DNA of 64,000 nt from Welwitschia mirabilis (GCA_051453625.1 JBOZIK010000001.1:186438315-186502314); one strand, 5' to 3'; positions 24,019 to 36,442 are shown, counted from the stretch's first letter. The notes: a model not told the origin generated them from the letters alone. Numbers and translations are program-made.

Positions 24019-24059
24019 TAGAAAATGTATCAATTATCAACCTAACTAGTTCAAGTAGC

Positions 24060-26190
24060 TTTCTTATAAATTTTGTAATATTTTATTGCTATATCATTTA
24101 AGATAATTTTAAATTCCCCTAAAGAGACTTTATTTCTTTTCTATATAGATTTATTTTTCAAAGGCTTAATATCTTTTTTAAAATTATCAAAAACTCTATT
24201 TATCCTTGATCATCGCTTATAAGTCTTCTAAATGATACTTTCTGATTATTCTTCAAATCTATCAATAAAATTATATAACATTTGGGGATAGTAATCAAGG
24301 ATTTGAGGAACTACTAATTCTTTATAACTAAAATAAATTAATTTATTTAATTTAAGCTCCATTAAATATAGTTCATACAATGATATTGTATTTTCTTTAT
24401 CTAAATTTTAAATAATAAGTTGGATATATTATAGGCATATTAATCTAATATCCTTCTTTAACTCTGTATAAGATTATTTCAAGGTATCTACAACATTGAG
24501 CTTTATTTTATTTCCAATTTTAAAGGCTAGAATTAAAGAGCTAGAAGGGTATCTTGTATTAATCCTACTATCCCTTTTGATTTGCTCTTTTATTTTTAAG
24601 TTTATATACTTAATGGCTAGATCTTAATTAGGTTGATAACTAGGAACTCGCTTCTTATATCTTATTCTTTAGAGCTTTATTTTCTTCTATAATCTGATCT
24701 ATGGTTCTTTTATTTGCTCCTAATATGGATTGATAATAATCAATTAAATTTGAGACTTCAATCCATTTTTTTCTATACTCCTTAGCCTTTACCTAAATCT
24801 TCATATATTTTTACATTCATATCTTTTAGGTCTACATAGATTTTCTTTAAGTAGTCTTTGCTTAATGGTGAAGACCATTTATTATACATAAATCTAATGA
24901 ATTTTTATTATGCTTTATATATTTAGCATTATATTTTTTGATTGAAATAATATTTTATAATAAAGAAACTAACATTTTTTTATCTTACTTTTGGAAAAAT
25001 TTCTAATTCATTTCTATCTTTGACAACTATTTCTATTTCAATAATTCATTTATAAGCTCTCTATAATTACCTACTTTTATCCTTGTATGCTTCTGAAAGC
25101 TAAATGTTTTCTTCCTTTTTAATCATTTCTTGCTGTAATTTTTTAGCATTTTCTTTTTCTAGTATAATTTTTTCCTTAAAAATTTATTCTTCATTTTCAA
25201 ATAAGAAACTTATTTTTGCAATGTTGATAATTCTTTCTTCCTATAAAGACAAGTTTGGATTTCATCCTTAACTAAATTTAAAGCACTGTTAAAACTATAA
25301 AACTTATCATCTTCTCATGTTTTAGAGAATAGACCAGACTATAATGGATGAAAAGATTAGAAGTTCTTTAAAAGTAAACTGAATTGAGTCTTGACCCATA
25401 CATGTAAGAGGTAATAATGATGGAAGTCTCTAAGGAATAGAAGAGGATTCTCTTGGCTTTTATTGAGAAGTTTATTAAGTTAAACTTCTCTATCATGTGG
25501 TTTTTAAAATACTTAATTCTTTAAGTTCAAAAAAAATCTAAATCATCAGGTTCACATAGGACTTATTTAGTCTAAATAAAACTCTATTTTCAATTACTAT
25601 TTTTAGGATATTAAATATGAAAATATTAGCCTCACTATACTAGAAGCTCTTATTTCAACTTTCTTCAATTTTGAAATATGTCTAACTAAAACCTAAAAAG
25701 ATCCCTTCTGTAATATTAACATTTTCTTGATTTGTTCTATCCTTTACAGGTGCTATCATGTATAGGCCAAGTAATATCACACCCTTCTATATATGAAGAA
25801 GTAATACCAAATTACTAACAACAATTCTTTAAATAACAAACAATTTTGGTTTGAAATATTTATTTATAGGTATTATTCCTTGCACTACCACCTTCCCTAA
25901 TAAATTCATGATTAAATTTATATCTTATTTCCTGCTTATATCCTCAATATATTTTCCTTTAGATGATAAGTGTAACATTTCTCTAATTTCTTATTAAGTA
26001 ATGGATATCCCCTTATTCTCAACAATTGTTTCTAGCACATTCTTCTTCTCATCAAATCTTAAATTCTTATAAATTTTATAAATAAATTATAAAGTAAAAT
26101 TGTTATTTATTATTAATCATTTATTCCATCCTAATTCAATGATACGTTATTTAAAATCTACTAAAGATGAATCTGAAAGCACATTCCCAG
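24060..26190 (-). pseudogene. G1 ORF1, minus copy including N terminus
   Basis: Inverted relative to the copy at 20755-23030 and extending further at the N-terminal side. From about 26150 the minus strand reads NLRFDEKKNVLETIVENK, then EIREMLHLSSKGKYIEDISRK, also seen at 39.83 and 52.44 kb. It continues through the region homologous to 20.75-22.5 kb, with the same lysine/glutamate-rich helical character, and stops at about 24060 where R1 in the opposite orientation begins. The basic AT-hook-like tail is missing from this copy. Heavily interrupted; function not known. Confidence 0.55.
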
Positions 26191-26199
26191 AGTTCAAGG

Positions 26200-28012
26200 A
26201 AGAAATGATTTTGCATTCTATCAAATTATCATAATTGTTTGAGTTAAATAAGATTGTTTAAAATATTATTTAAAAAACATTTTTAAAACCTACTTAAGTA
26301 ATAATGTTTGAGAGACACTTTTACATTTAATAAGTAGATCCCTTCTTATAATATAATATAAAATGCCATCATTTTGTAAAAGAGAAAATAGAAAATATAA
26401 CCCTCAAAGAACTTACACTTCCCTATTATTTTTTAAACAAAAGTTTTTTATTTATCATATTTACCAAGTGAAATGTTTGCATACTCTTGAATGCTTAAAA
26501 ATAAAAACATGAGAAAGAATAATAAACCTAAAATTTTTCCATAAAGTTATTCCATCATAATGCTAAGAGAACTTAAGCTTAAGAAAACAAAATGCAGAAG
26601 TGAAAGTAAAATTACATACCTATTTCCCACTTAAAATAGATAAAAACCTATACCTAACTCTTAAATTTAATACACACATTTGAAGATAGTAAAAATTTTT
26701 ACCAGACATTCCTATTGGGTGTTGATGTGGAAAAAAAANNNNNNNNNNNNNNNNNNNNNNNNNNNNNNNNNNNNNNNNNNNNNNNNNNNNNNNNNNNNNN
26801 NNNNNNNNNNNNNNNNNNNNNNNNNNNNNNNNNNNNNNNNNNNNNNNNNNNNNNNNNNNNNNNNNNNNNNNNNNNNNNNNNNNNNNNNNNNNNNNNNNNN
26901 NNNNNNNNNNNNNNNNNNNNNNNNNNNNNNNNNNNNNNNNNNNNNNNAAAGGATTCAAAGAGGATCATCAAGAACCCTTGAGTTCTCAATAGGGTTTATC
27001 AAATCCATCATAGAGTTAATAAAGGATTCAAATGAGGTTGTTAAGAACTAAAAAGTTCTTAATGAGTTTCTTCAAATCCTAACCACTTAAATATAATTAA
27101 GTAAGATACCATAAAGGACTACAGTCATGGAAATAAGATATAGTGAAAAGTCATGGGAATCATCAAGAAAAGGATCCTAGTCTTTATCTAGAGGTTACTT
27201 ATTTTAACATAAATAAGTTAACCTAAAATTCAACTCAAAGTTTTAACTTTGAGCTGGTGTCAATCAACTTTCTAAGCTTGTAGCATAATGGATTAAATTG
27301 AAATCTAACTCAAAGTTTCAAATTTGAGCTGGTATCAGTCAAATTCTAAGCTTACATCATAATATCTTAGCTTGAAATCTTACTTAAAGTTTCAAATTTG
27401 AGTCAGTATCAATCAAGCCAAGAAATATTTTTTTAGATACGTTTAAGCAATATAAAATTTAAAAGATAAATTTCTACATTTATCTAGTTTGCTTAAAATC
27501 ATACTTGGAGTTTCAACTTTGAGTTAATATCAGTCGATTAGATCAACCTATTTTAGAATTTTAGCTCCTAATAATATGCTATCAAAGGAAAAAAATAGGT
27601 AACATTCATATTTTTATTATCCTCTAAAAATATGTTTTTTTTTTGTATATTACTAAGCATGTCCTCATAATATTATTTAAAGGTTTTTTTTTAATCTAGA
27701 AAAATTTAGGATTTCAGTTAGTCACTTGGTGATAAATGATGATAATTAAATCTAATGGATTTCTACAAAGTCTTACAACTTAGGGTAAAACTAAGTTAAT
27801 CATAAATTGAGCTAAAGTTCTAAATTTAGGTTGGATCTTAATTAGTTTGGGATTTCCTGACTTCTAACTTGACAGGAAGACCATCGTTATACATTTAGTA
27901 CATCTCAAATGTTGGATATAATAGGTATATGTAGTTCCTTTAAAATTTTTTACTTCATTAATAAACACATGTACACTAAGTATCTTAAGATAAATTACAC
28001 TTGCTAACTACA
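26200..28012 (-). mobile_element. G1 LTR-like block R3+R2 (minus)
   Basis: Between ORF1 (minus, below) and the antisense ORF (above). The outer end on the minus strand is TGTAGTTAGCAAGTGTAATT at 28012, matched by TGTAGTTGAAAAGTG at 37924 (+), TGTAGTTGATAAGTG at 43096 (+) and the mirror at 44729 (-). The R2 part (26948-28012) holds four 20-bp dyads of the form CTCAAAGTTTTAACTTTGAG. The R3 part (26200-26738) adjoins ORF1. A 209-base gap lies at 26739-26947. The position between one element's 3' end and another's ORF1 is what a shared LTR would show. I found no primer-binding site, so the inner boundary is unresolved. Confidence 0.55.
27234..27523 (-). repeat. Four spaced 20-bp dyads in R2
   Basis: CTCAAAGTTTTAACTTTGAG at 27234 (perfect 9-base arms), CTCAAAGTTTCAAATTTGAG at 27309, CTTAAAGTTTCAAATTTGAG at 27383 and CTTGGAGTTTCAACTTTGAG at 27504. 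Each is followed by a related spacer (GCTGG-TCAGTCAA). Spacing is 75, 74 and 121 bases. They may be tandem enhancer-like units of the LTR U3. Confidence 0.8.
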
Positions 28013-28138
28013 TTAAGTAAGACTTATGCTATAAATTTCATTCCTTCATGTTAACCATTTATCATTATCTATATTGAGTCTTAAAGTTCCTTTACTTAAT
28101 CCTATTCTGTCATTACTACATCTTATTATTTAATTCTT

Positions 28139-28700
28139 ATGACATCTAGTCCTTCTTACTCTTCCACTACTACTTTCGGTGTCAAAAGTATAAAGCATTT
28201 CGTTTTTAACTTAGGTTCTATATAGATTGATGTATGTATTAGGAGTGTAAAACCCCAATCTCCTCAAATATCTATTAGTTCTAAAAATGAAATGTAATAC
28301 TCATTATATTTTAGTTATATATCAACTATTAAGGTTTTATATACATCAAATACCTTTATTACTAAATATTTTAGAGAACAGTTTGAAAATGAGATCATTT
28401 CTCCAAGTTGTAGTCACATGATTCATCATTTGATGGCCAAATATTTGAGGATTAGTATAAAGGAATGACATTGGTAACTTAATCAAGGGAACTTATCTTA
28501 TGATGTTTCATTAGGTAAACTAGATGAAAAGATGTAGGCATTAGGAAAAAAAAGTGGATTATCTTCAAAGCATAAATCTTGCACTTAGTCTAGGTACACT
28601 AAGGTTTGATACAAAGAACATGAAAAAATGATATGCAATACAAATCCTTACAAAGAAATTTGTAGTAAGATGCTATTAGGAAGATGATGAAGATTTAAAA
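28139..28700 (+). pseudogene. aORF, copy e (5' part)
   Basis: Belongs to the minus-strand G1 element and is antisense to it. Starts MTSSPSYSSTTTFGVKS and continues with NLGS-IDVCIRSVKPQSPQIS-SKNE and SHMIHHLMAKY, closely matching the copy at 44853 (MTSTPPYSLITTSDMN, CIRSIKSQSPQIS, MIHHLMADY). Stops accumulate after about residue 40. The C-terminal third, present in the copy at 19890, is missing because the sequence switches to a plus-strand gag near 28.75-28.9 kb. Confidence 0.65.
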
Positions 28701-28899
28701 CCTTTAAATTATGAAATTTATTGGCTAGAATATTTAAGTCCTATTAATTATATAGCCTTATAATACCTATAAAAATGAGAAATATAAATATAATAGCCAT
28801 ATCCACTTTTAAGAGTAAGAATTAGTCGAGCCTCTACTACATTTAAGTTTATTTAATACCTTTTGTAAAGTAAATTATCTTGACTCAAAATCTAATTTT

Positions 28900-29679
28900 T
28901 TGAGGTATGGATTCTTAACTATGGTATCATAGAAATCTAAATCATTCTTTTAGCTCATTGGAAACTATTAAGAATTCTTTCTTGACTAAATTTTAACCCA
29001 TAAGAATAGTTGAATATTTAATAGAATAAATTTTGAATATTAAACAAAATGATAATGACAAGTTTGATAAATTTATGAATATATATAATATTTTGTTAGC
29101 TAAATGTTCTAACCATGGAATTATATCTAGAGAACATGTTAGAGCTTTATTTAGAGGTTTATAAAGTTAAAATTTAAATGAATTAGACTTACTATGCAAA
29201 AAAATAATAAAGGCAAAGAATGTTTAAGAGGCAGGAGAAGATATTACTTAGTTTTATAACATGAGTTAAGGATGACAATAAGAAAGTAAAAAGAAGAAAT
29301 GAATAAATGAATTATTTACCCTAAAATCATATTATAACATGTATAGTTCAAAAAATATCAAGTCTTAAAGAAGAACTAGATAAAAAAGGGACTAATAGTG
29401 TGGTCAAAAAATTGGATCAATTAGTTGTACAACACTTCAAAGAAGAAGAAAGACATATATGTGGAAACTGTGAAGAAGATAATCACAAAGGAATAGAATG
29501 TTATTAGATACAAGAATTTGTTCATTGATTGCATATTAGTATAGTAGATTTAAATATAGAACATCAACCTCAAGTAAGTAAGAAAAAATATATCCTTATC
29601 AAAGTAGAAAATGAAAAGGTAAGTCGAAAAATCTTTTACCAAGTATGTAAATCCTAAAAGGAAAGAGTAATATGATTAT
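28900..29679 (+). pseudogene. G1 gag with intact CCHC zinc knuckle
   Basis: Interrupted plus-strand frames read LLAKCSNHGI, EHVRALFRGL and LNELDLLCKKIIKAKN, the pattern of Athila/Tat gag (C-P-x-H-G, then F-Y-x-G-L). A complete C-x2-C-x4-H-x4-C knuckle, CGNCEEDNHKGIEC, is encoded at 29460-29501. A related gag lies at 51020. Gag packages element RNA. The 225-base gap from 29680 hides its C terminus; coding resumes as VVDALTNPLPF at 29905. Confidence 0.82.
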
Positions 29680-29904
29680 NNNNNNNNNNNNNNNNNNNNN
29701 NNNNNNNNNNNNNNNNNNNNNNNNNNNNNNNNNNNNNNNNNNNNNNNNNNNNNNNNNNNNNNNNNNNNNNNNNNNNNNNNNNNNNNNNNNNNNNNNNNNN
29801 NNNNNNNNNNNNNNNNNNNNNNNNNNNNNNNNNNNNNNNNNNNNNNNNNNNNNNNNNNNNNNNNNNNNNNNNNNNNNNNNNNNNNNNNNNNNNNNNNNNN
29901 NNNN

Positions 29905-30650
29905 GTAGTTGATGCATTAACTAATCCTCTACCTTTTTCAATGATAAATAAACAAATAGAACATCTAAAAATTGAAAAGGACATAGAATATTTAACAAAA
30001 GTTTTAGAAGATATAATAATATCATTACCTCTTTTGAAATGACTAAAAGATGTAATTATATATCAGAAGAAAATAAAGAGCATGTGGTTAAAACAAAGAA
30101 ATAAAAAGGAAAGTAAGAAGGAAAAACAAATTAAAATGATTAGGAAAGATTAATTTTCTTAAGCTTCCATACAAATTCTTTAAAATAAATAACATAAAAA
30201 GTAAAATGATCTAGGAACACCTATGATAGACATAAAAATTAATGGAAAGCTAAAAGTATAACTACTTATGGATCTAGTTGTAAGTATTAATATGATGGGA
30301 TATGAGACTTATGAGGAATTAGAAGAGCTAAAACTAATATCTTACTAAGGAAAAATGTACCCAGTAGATGGTTCAACAGTGAAATTAGGAGGAGTTCTAA
30401 AATACATATCCATCGAACTCTAAGGATTTATCTACTTAATAGATTCTTTAGTAATTAATACTTAGGAAGATATCCATGTAGTAGTTTTAGGAATACTTTG
30501 GATGGCTACTGCAAATGCTACTATTTACTCTAGGAAAGAAGTAATGAAAGTTAGACTAGAAGATGTTAAAAAAGAGATTAAGTTATTTGATGTAGTGATT
30601 ATAAAGGAGATGGTGCCTAGTACAATAGATATAACCAATGTAATTTCAAC
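29905..30650 (+). pseudogene. G1 aspartic protease and linker
   Basis: After a linker with IEHLKIEKDIEYL, the frame gives GTPMIDIKINGKL, then MDLVVSINMMGYETYEEL at about 30269. This is the retropepsin active-site region, but the expected D-L-G-A-S reads D-L-V-V-S. It is followed by DGSTVKLGGVLKYISIEL and VVVLGILWMATANATI, corresponding to the flap and the I-L-G-R-P-F-L-A-T block. Protease would cleave the gag-pol polyprotein. The altered active site and several stops show it is inactive. Confidence 0.82.
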
Positions 30651-30949
30651 ACAATAGGTTAGTATAATGTTAAATAAATAAAATAAAGAAAAGTATGAAG
30701 AAGAAAGTTTAACATCTTAAGAAATACAAAAACCTCCACTTAAGGAAGGAGTAGAGTATACTGAAGTAGCTCCAAATATACCTTTAATTATAAATAGTCC
30801 TTTAACTCATTCTTAGAAAAGAAATCTTAAAAAAATTTTGATTAGGAGAAAAAAAGAGCTTTTACTTGGGATCATACTAATATTAAGGAGTAAATTTAAA
30901 ACTATATCAATACAAAACTTACTTAGAAACTTCTATTAAATCAAAAAGG

Positions 30950-32215
30950 TAGCTAGAAAGAAGATGCAATTCACATATGTAGAAAATAATTAAATAAGAA
31001 ATTTTTGAATTATTACATGTTGCATTAATCTATCCTATATCTGATTTAAAATGGGGTAGTTCTGTTATAGTGGTATCAAATAATGAAAATAAATAGAGAG
31101 TGTGTATAGATTTTTAAATGTTAAATNNNNNNNNNNNNNNNNNNNNNNNNNNNNNNNNNNNNNNNNNNNNNNNNNNNNNNNNNNNNNNNNNNNNNNNNNN
31201 NNNNNNNNNNNNNNNNNNNNNNNNNNNNNNNNNNNNNNNNNNNNNNNNNNNNNNNNNNNNNNNNNNNNNNNNNNNNNNNNNNNNNNNNNNNNNNNNNNNN
31301 NNNNNNNNNNNNNNNNNNNNNNNNNNNNNNNNNNNNNNNNNNNNNNNNNNNNNNNNNNNNNNNNNNNNNNNNNNNNNNNNNNNNNNNNNNNNNNNNNNNN
31401 NNNNNNNNNNNNNNNNNNNNNNNNNNNNNNNNNNNNNNNNNNNNNNNNNNNNNNNNNNNNNNNNNNNNNNNNNNNNNNNNNNNNNNNNNNNNNNNNNNNN
31501 NNNNNNNNNNNNNNNNNNNNNNNNNNNNNNNNNNNNNNNNNNNNNNNNNNNNNNNNNNNNNNNNNNNNNNNNNNNNNNNNNNNNNNNNNNNNNNNNNNNN
31601 NNNNNNNNNNNNNNNNNNNNNNNNNNNNNNNNNNNNNNNNNNNNNNNNNNNNNNNNNNNNNNNNNNNNNNNNNNNNNNNNNNNNNNNNNNNNNNNNNNNN
31701 NNNNNNNNNNNNNNNNNNNNNNNNNNNNNNNNNNNNNNNNNNNNNNNNNNNNNNNNNNNNNNNNNNNNNNNNNNNNNNNNNNNNNNNGTATTACCATTTG
31801 GATTATGTAATGCTATTTTTACCTTCTAAAGTTTAGTAAAAGATATTTTTCAACATATAATAGGAAGATGTATTAAAGTATTTATGGATAATTTCTTAAA
31901 TTTTGAAAATAATTTTAACAAGTCAATTGACAGATTAGATAGAGTTTCAGAAAGATGTGAAGAGAAATTCTTAAAACTTACTTAGCTAAAAATTCATCTT
32001 ATGATGATAGAAGGTATAGTTATAGGATATAAAATATCTCAAAAAGGGATTGAGATAGATGAATACAAAATTAAAGTTATAAAAGATATTTTACCCCTAA
32101 CCAAACTAAAAGAATTAAGATCTTTTTTAGGACACATTAGATATTATAGAATATTTATATCTATCTTTAGTGAAATTGCTAAACCACTAAGTAACCTTTT
32201 ATAAAAGGATGTGGA
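30950..32215 (+). pseudogene. G1 reverse transcriptase (660-base gap)
   Basis: The N-terminal part reads FELLHVALIYPISDLKWGSS and RVCIDF-MLN, corresponding to the Athila RT I-Y-P-I-S-D and R-x-C-I-D-Y-R-x-L-N blocks. A gap covers 31127-31787. Coding resumes at PFGLCNAIFTF, KVFMDNF (the catalytic M-D-D-F box with the second D changed to N), RCEEKFLKL, EGIVIGYKISQKGIEID and ELRSFLGHIRYYRIFI. The frame from 32001 to 32204 is open for 67 codons. The mutated catalytic aspartate confirms a dead enzyme. Confidence 0.9.
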
Positions 32216-32700
32216 ATATAATTAGACTAATGAATGTTAAAGTTTCTATTAAACTTTAAAAGATAAAATTATATTAGCATCCATCTTATAGAGATCTAAT
32301 TGGATAAAACCATTCTACATTATGAATGATGCATCTAGTCATTGTATAAGAGCTATTTTGGAGTAAAAATATAAAAAAACTAAGCCATACGCTAGTGCTT
32401 GTATTAGTAAGAACTTTAAAATAGCTTAACAAATTAAATAGTAACTAAGAAAGATTTGTTATTGGCAGTGATGGCATTAGAAAAGTTCAGATATTATATT
32501 TTAGGTTACAAAGTGAAAGTGCATTTAGACCATAGTGCTATTAAATTTTTAATGAATAAAAAAGAACTTAATTTAAGAATTATGAGATTAACATTATTAA
32601 TGTAATAATTTGACTTGAAAATTATTGACAAAAGAGGGACAAAAAATGTAGTAATAGATAATCTCTAAAGATTAAAATTTATTAATGAAAACAAATAAAT
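32216..32700 (+). pseudogene. G1 RNase H
   Basis: Follows RT directly. Recognisable pieces are FYIMNDASSHCI (the D-A-S-D box), AYASACISKNFKIA-like sequence, LLAVMALEKFRYYILGYKVK, HLDHSAIKFLMNKKE and the terminal RLTLLM-F-LKIIDKRGTKN-VIDNL-RL. This is the reverse-transcriptase-like RNase H of Ty3/gypsy. Bases 32389-32600 are almost identical to 34356-34567, although sequence on both sides is much more diverged. Confidence 0.88.
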
Positions 32701-32869
32701 ATAAGATATGGATTTTTAGATGAACATATTTTTTAAGTCAAAACTAGTCCATGGTATGCTGACATAGAAAATTTTATCATAAGTAAGAAATTACCATATT
32801 TTATGGATTAACATGAAATAAAAATATTGTTAAGAGAATCTAAAGACTACATATGACATGATAATATGT

Positions 32870-34230
32870 TATTTCGAAGATGTATATATTATGTTATTAG
32901 AAGATGGATGAAAGAAAATTTGTAAAAAGAAATTCTAAAGGAAGCTCATGATGGAGAAGAGGAAGACATTATGGTGCAATAAGAATAGAGATAAAAATTC
33001 TTCATATGGGATATTACTAGCCTATAATATTTAAAGATTCAAAAAGCTTATGTCTAGAGTTATGATAAGTATCAAAGAGAGGGATAATTTAACCAAAAAT
33101 TAGACATGATTCAATAATGAATTTAGTTAATTGAACCTTTTAATGTTTGAAGAATAGATTACATTGAATCTATCAATCCTTCTCTTATGGAAAAAAAAAT
33201 ATTTTGGTCTATGTTAATTGCTTCACTAAGTGGGCTAAGGCTAAGACTAAGGCTATATCTCACTATTCTTTCTAAAATATAGTTACCTTTTTTCTTAGGA
33301 ATATTATCTATCAATTTGAAGCCCCTCAAAGTCTTATATCTAGTAGAAAAACTCATTTTACTAGTGAAATTTTTAAGAAACTCTTGACTAAACATGGAAT
33401 CCATAACAAACTCTTCATTGCCTACCACCCTTAATCTAATAGCCAACCTAAAGTAAGTAATAGAGAAATTAATATAATATTAATAAATGTCATAAATATT
33501 AGAAAAACATATTGGACTAATAAATTAAATGAAGCCTTATGAACTTCTAGAATAACTTGGAAACATAGCATAGTATTTAAACTATATGAATTACTCTATG
33601 GAAACACAGTTATTTTTCTAATTAAATTTAGAATAAAGACCTTTAAATTGGCTAAAGAACTAAAATGTAATTTGGATATAGTTCAAGAAAAATGCATAGG
33701 AAACATGAATATTTTAGATAAAAAGAGAAAAGAAGCTCTTTTTCATAAAGAATTTATACAATGAAAAACTAAAATTTATTATGATAATAAAATTAGAAAA
33801 ACCAATTTTAATGTAGAAGATTTTGTATTAAAATATCATACTAAAAAGATCTATTCAAAATAGAAATATGAACAAAATTAACTATGACCTTATACTATAA
33901 ATTTTTTTTTGGAAAATAGAATCATACAAGCATATGATCCTAATGAAAAGATAACCTATCAAGTAAATGGAAAGAGAATAAAAATGCATTATGATCATAA
34001 ATCTTTGTTACATTATATATGGAATTCCAATAGGATGGAAAGAATACTTCTACTCTACTTATAAAATTAAAAATATTTTAGGATAGATAATGAAGGACAT
34101 GTCATTCCTTTAAAGTTTATTCAAGCTACCAATTTATTAAGTTGTTCTAGATAAATTTAATAATTCTAAAATAAGAAGTTGACTTAGTAAGTCTTCAATA
34201 GAAGACGGTATATTATCCTCATTAAGAATA
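32870..34230 (+). pseudogene. G1 integrase, copy b, with C-terminal tail
   Basis: Begins with the zinc-binding end (KEAHDGE near 32940, corresponding to A-H-x-G-x-x-G-G-H), then core pieces at 33180-33440 including VYVNCFTKWA (first catalytic D appears as N), and HPQSNSQPKVSNREINIIL-type sequence near 33430. The C-terminal domain follows with YELLYGNTVIF, NLDIVQEKCIGNMNILD, KIYYDNKIRKTNFN, QVNGKRIKMHYDHKSLL. The tail after the last domain is conserved in other copies and runs to the gap at 34256. Antisense open frames in this stretch are not real genes. Confidence 0.85.
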
Positions 34231-34355
34231 TTGAGGAGCAATATTTCATTACATANNNNNNNNNNNNNNNNNNNNNNNNNNNNNNNNNNNNNNNNNNNNN
34301 NNNNNNNNNNNNNNNNNNNNNNNNNNNNNNNNNNNNNNNNNNNNNNNNNNNNNNN

Positions 34356-36050
34356 ACGCTAGTGCTTGTATTAGTAAGAACTTTAAAATAGCTTAACAAA
34401 TTAAATAGTAACTAAGAAAGATTTGTTATTGGTAGTGATGGCATTAGAAAAGTTCAGATATTATATTTTAGGTTACAAAGCGAAAGTGCATTTAGACCAT
34501 AGTGCTATTAAATTTTTAATGAATAAAAAAGAAGTTAATTTAAGAATTATGAGATTAACATTACTAATATAATAATCTAACTTAAAAGTTATTGGAAAAA
34601 AAGGGATAAAAATGTAGTACTAGATCATCTCTCATGATTAAGATTCCCTACTAAAGAACCATAAAAATATAAGAGATAAATTTCTAAATGAACATTTTTC
34701 CAAGTAAAAACGAGTCGATGTTATGCTAACATAGCAAATTTTATTGTAAATAAAAAATTAACATTTTTCATAACTTATTAAAAAAGTTAAAATACTACAT
34801 ATGGCATGATAAGATATTATTTAAAAGATGTAAAGATCAAGTTATTAAAAGATGTGTTGAGGAAAATTTGTAGAAAATAATTCTAAGCTTTCTTTAGAAA
34901 TTAGAAGGGACATTTAACTAGAAATTAGAAATGCTACAACAATGGATTCAATCAATTGAACTTTTTAATGTCTGAGGAATATATTTCATTAGACCTATAA
35001 ATTCTTCCTCCCATGGGGAAAAAAATATTTTGGTTTACGTTGATTACTTTACCAAGTGTAAAAAGGCTTAGTCTATATTTTACTAATCTTTCCAAACCAT
35101 AGTTACTTTTTTTCTTAAGAATCTTATCTATTGATTTGGATCCCCTTGAAGTATTATATCTAATAGAGAAACTCATTTTACTAGTGAAAATTTCAAGAAA
35201 TTCTTAACTAAACATGAAATCTATAGTAAACTCCCTACTTCCTATCATCCTTACTCTAATGACCAAGCTGAAGTGGCTGATAGAGAAATTAATAAAATAT
35301 TAACAAAATTCATAAATGTTAAGAAACCACATTAGGTTAATAAAATAAATAAAGCTTTATGGGATCATAGAATAACTTTAAAACATAGCACAGGGATTAC
35401 ACCATATGAATTGGTCTATGAAAAACAAAGCTATTTTCATAATTAAATTCAAAATAAAGACCTTTAAATTAGCTAAAGGACTAAAGCATAATTTCGATAC
35501 AAATTGACAAGAATAGATAAAAAAGATGAATATTTTTGAAAATGAAAAAGAAGTTCTTTTATGTAAAGAACTTATACAATAGAAAACTAAAATATATCAT
35601 GATAATAAAATTAAAAAACCAAATATAAGAGATTCCTTACTAATATATGACCCTAAAAAATCCATTAAAAATATAAATATAAACAAAATTAGCTAAGATC
35701 TTATACCATAACAAAAATTTTGGGAAATGGGACTAGAGGGTATATGATCTTGATAAAAAGATAACCTACCAAGTTAATGGATAGAGAATAAAAATGTATT
35801 ATGATCATAAATCTTTGTTTTATTATTTATAAAATCCTAATAGGATGGAAATAATAATCCTAATCTACTTATAAAATAAAAATTTTTAAACTAGATAATA
35901 AAGGACATGTCATTTCTTTAAAGTTTATTCAAGTTATCAATTTACTAAGTTGTTCAAGATAAATTTAATGATTTTGAAATAAGAAGCTAACTTGGTAAGT
36001 ATTTAATAGAAGATGGTTCATTATCCCTATTAAGAGGATTAAGGATACAT
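34356..36050 (+). pseudogene. G1 RNase H-integrase, copy c
   Basis: Starts directly at a 100-base gap in the middle of RNase H and repeats the order RNase H, integrase, tail. The integrase core is better preserved here in one respect: the block near 35250 reads HPYSNDQAEVADREINKIL, keeping the catalytic glutamate. The region between RNase H and the core is shortened (about 34.74-34.92 kb lacks the full zinc-binding domain). The copy ends at an (AT)n run at 36052. Confidence 0.82.
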
Positions 36051-36051
36051 G

Positions 36052-36071
36052 ATATATATATATATATATAT
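36052..36071. repeat. (AT)n microsatellite
   Basis: Twenty bases of AT repeat between the integrase tail and the 3' UTR block, at the site occupied by AAAG-rich sequence at 19.2 kb, (AC)n at 36.44 kb, a T-run at 41.29 kb and (AT)n at 46.18 kb in the other copies. Confidence 0.9.
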
Positions 36072-36084
36072 TTCCAAGTGTTAC

Positions 36085-36221
36085 TTTTAGCAATGAGATA
36101 TGGTAGCTATGAGAACTACACTAAGGAATTAGTTGTTTATAATCTAAATTTTCAAAATCTTGTAGGTTCTTAATCCTCTAATAGTACTTGTACTCTTCTT
36201 ATTATGGTTAAAAAAAAAATT
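36085..36221 (+). repeat. G1 3' UTR block, partial
   Basis: Matches the conserved post-integrase block (GCAATGAGATATGGTAGC, AACTACACTAAGG, ATCTAAATTTTCAAAATC, CTCTAATAGTACTTG) but is cut by the gap at 36222. Confidence 0.75.
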
Positions 36222-36321
36222 NNNNNNNNNNNNNNNNNNNNNNNNNNNNNNNNNNNNNNNNNNNNNNNNNNNNNNNNNNNNNNNNNNNNNNNNNNNNNNN
36301 NNNNNNNNNNNNNNNNNNNNN

Positions 36322-36440
36322 TTCAAGATAAATTTAATGATTTTGAAACCAAAAGATAACTTAGAAAGTCTTTAATAAAAATGGTGCATTACCATAATTA
36401 AGAGGATTAATTAGGTACATTACATTACTATAGAATATCC
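36322..36440 (+). pseudogene. G1 integrase tail, copy d (fragment)
   Basis: Just after a 100-base gap the integrase tail appears again (TTCAAGATAAATTTAATGAT onward), homologous to 35957-36045, then runs into an (AC)n repeat. This is either a second partial element or a misjoin at the gap. Confidence 0.65.

Positions 36441-36442
<2 letters not shown>

Noticed and set aside
26620-31836. Long open frames spanning N runs
   Set aside because: They are open only because undefined bases cannot encode stops; the flanking residues match no family in those frames.
33159-33446. Minus-strand open frame of 95 codons (and similar at 34952-35176 and plus 47084-47284)
   Set aside because: Antisense shadows of the integrase core; all three are the same region in different copies, and the sense strand carries the recognisable motifs.
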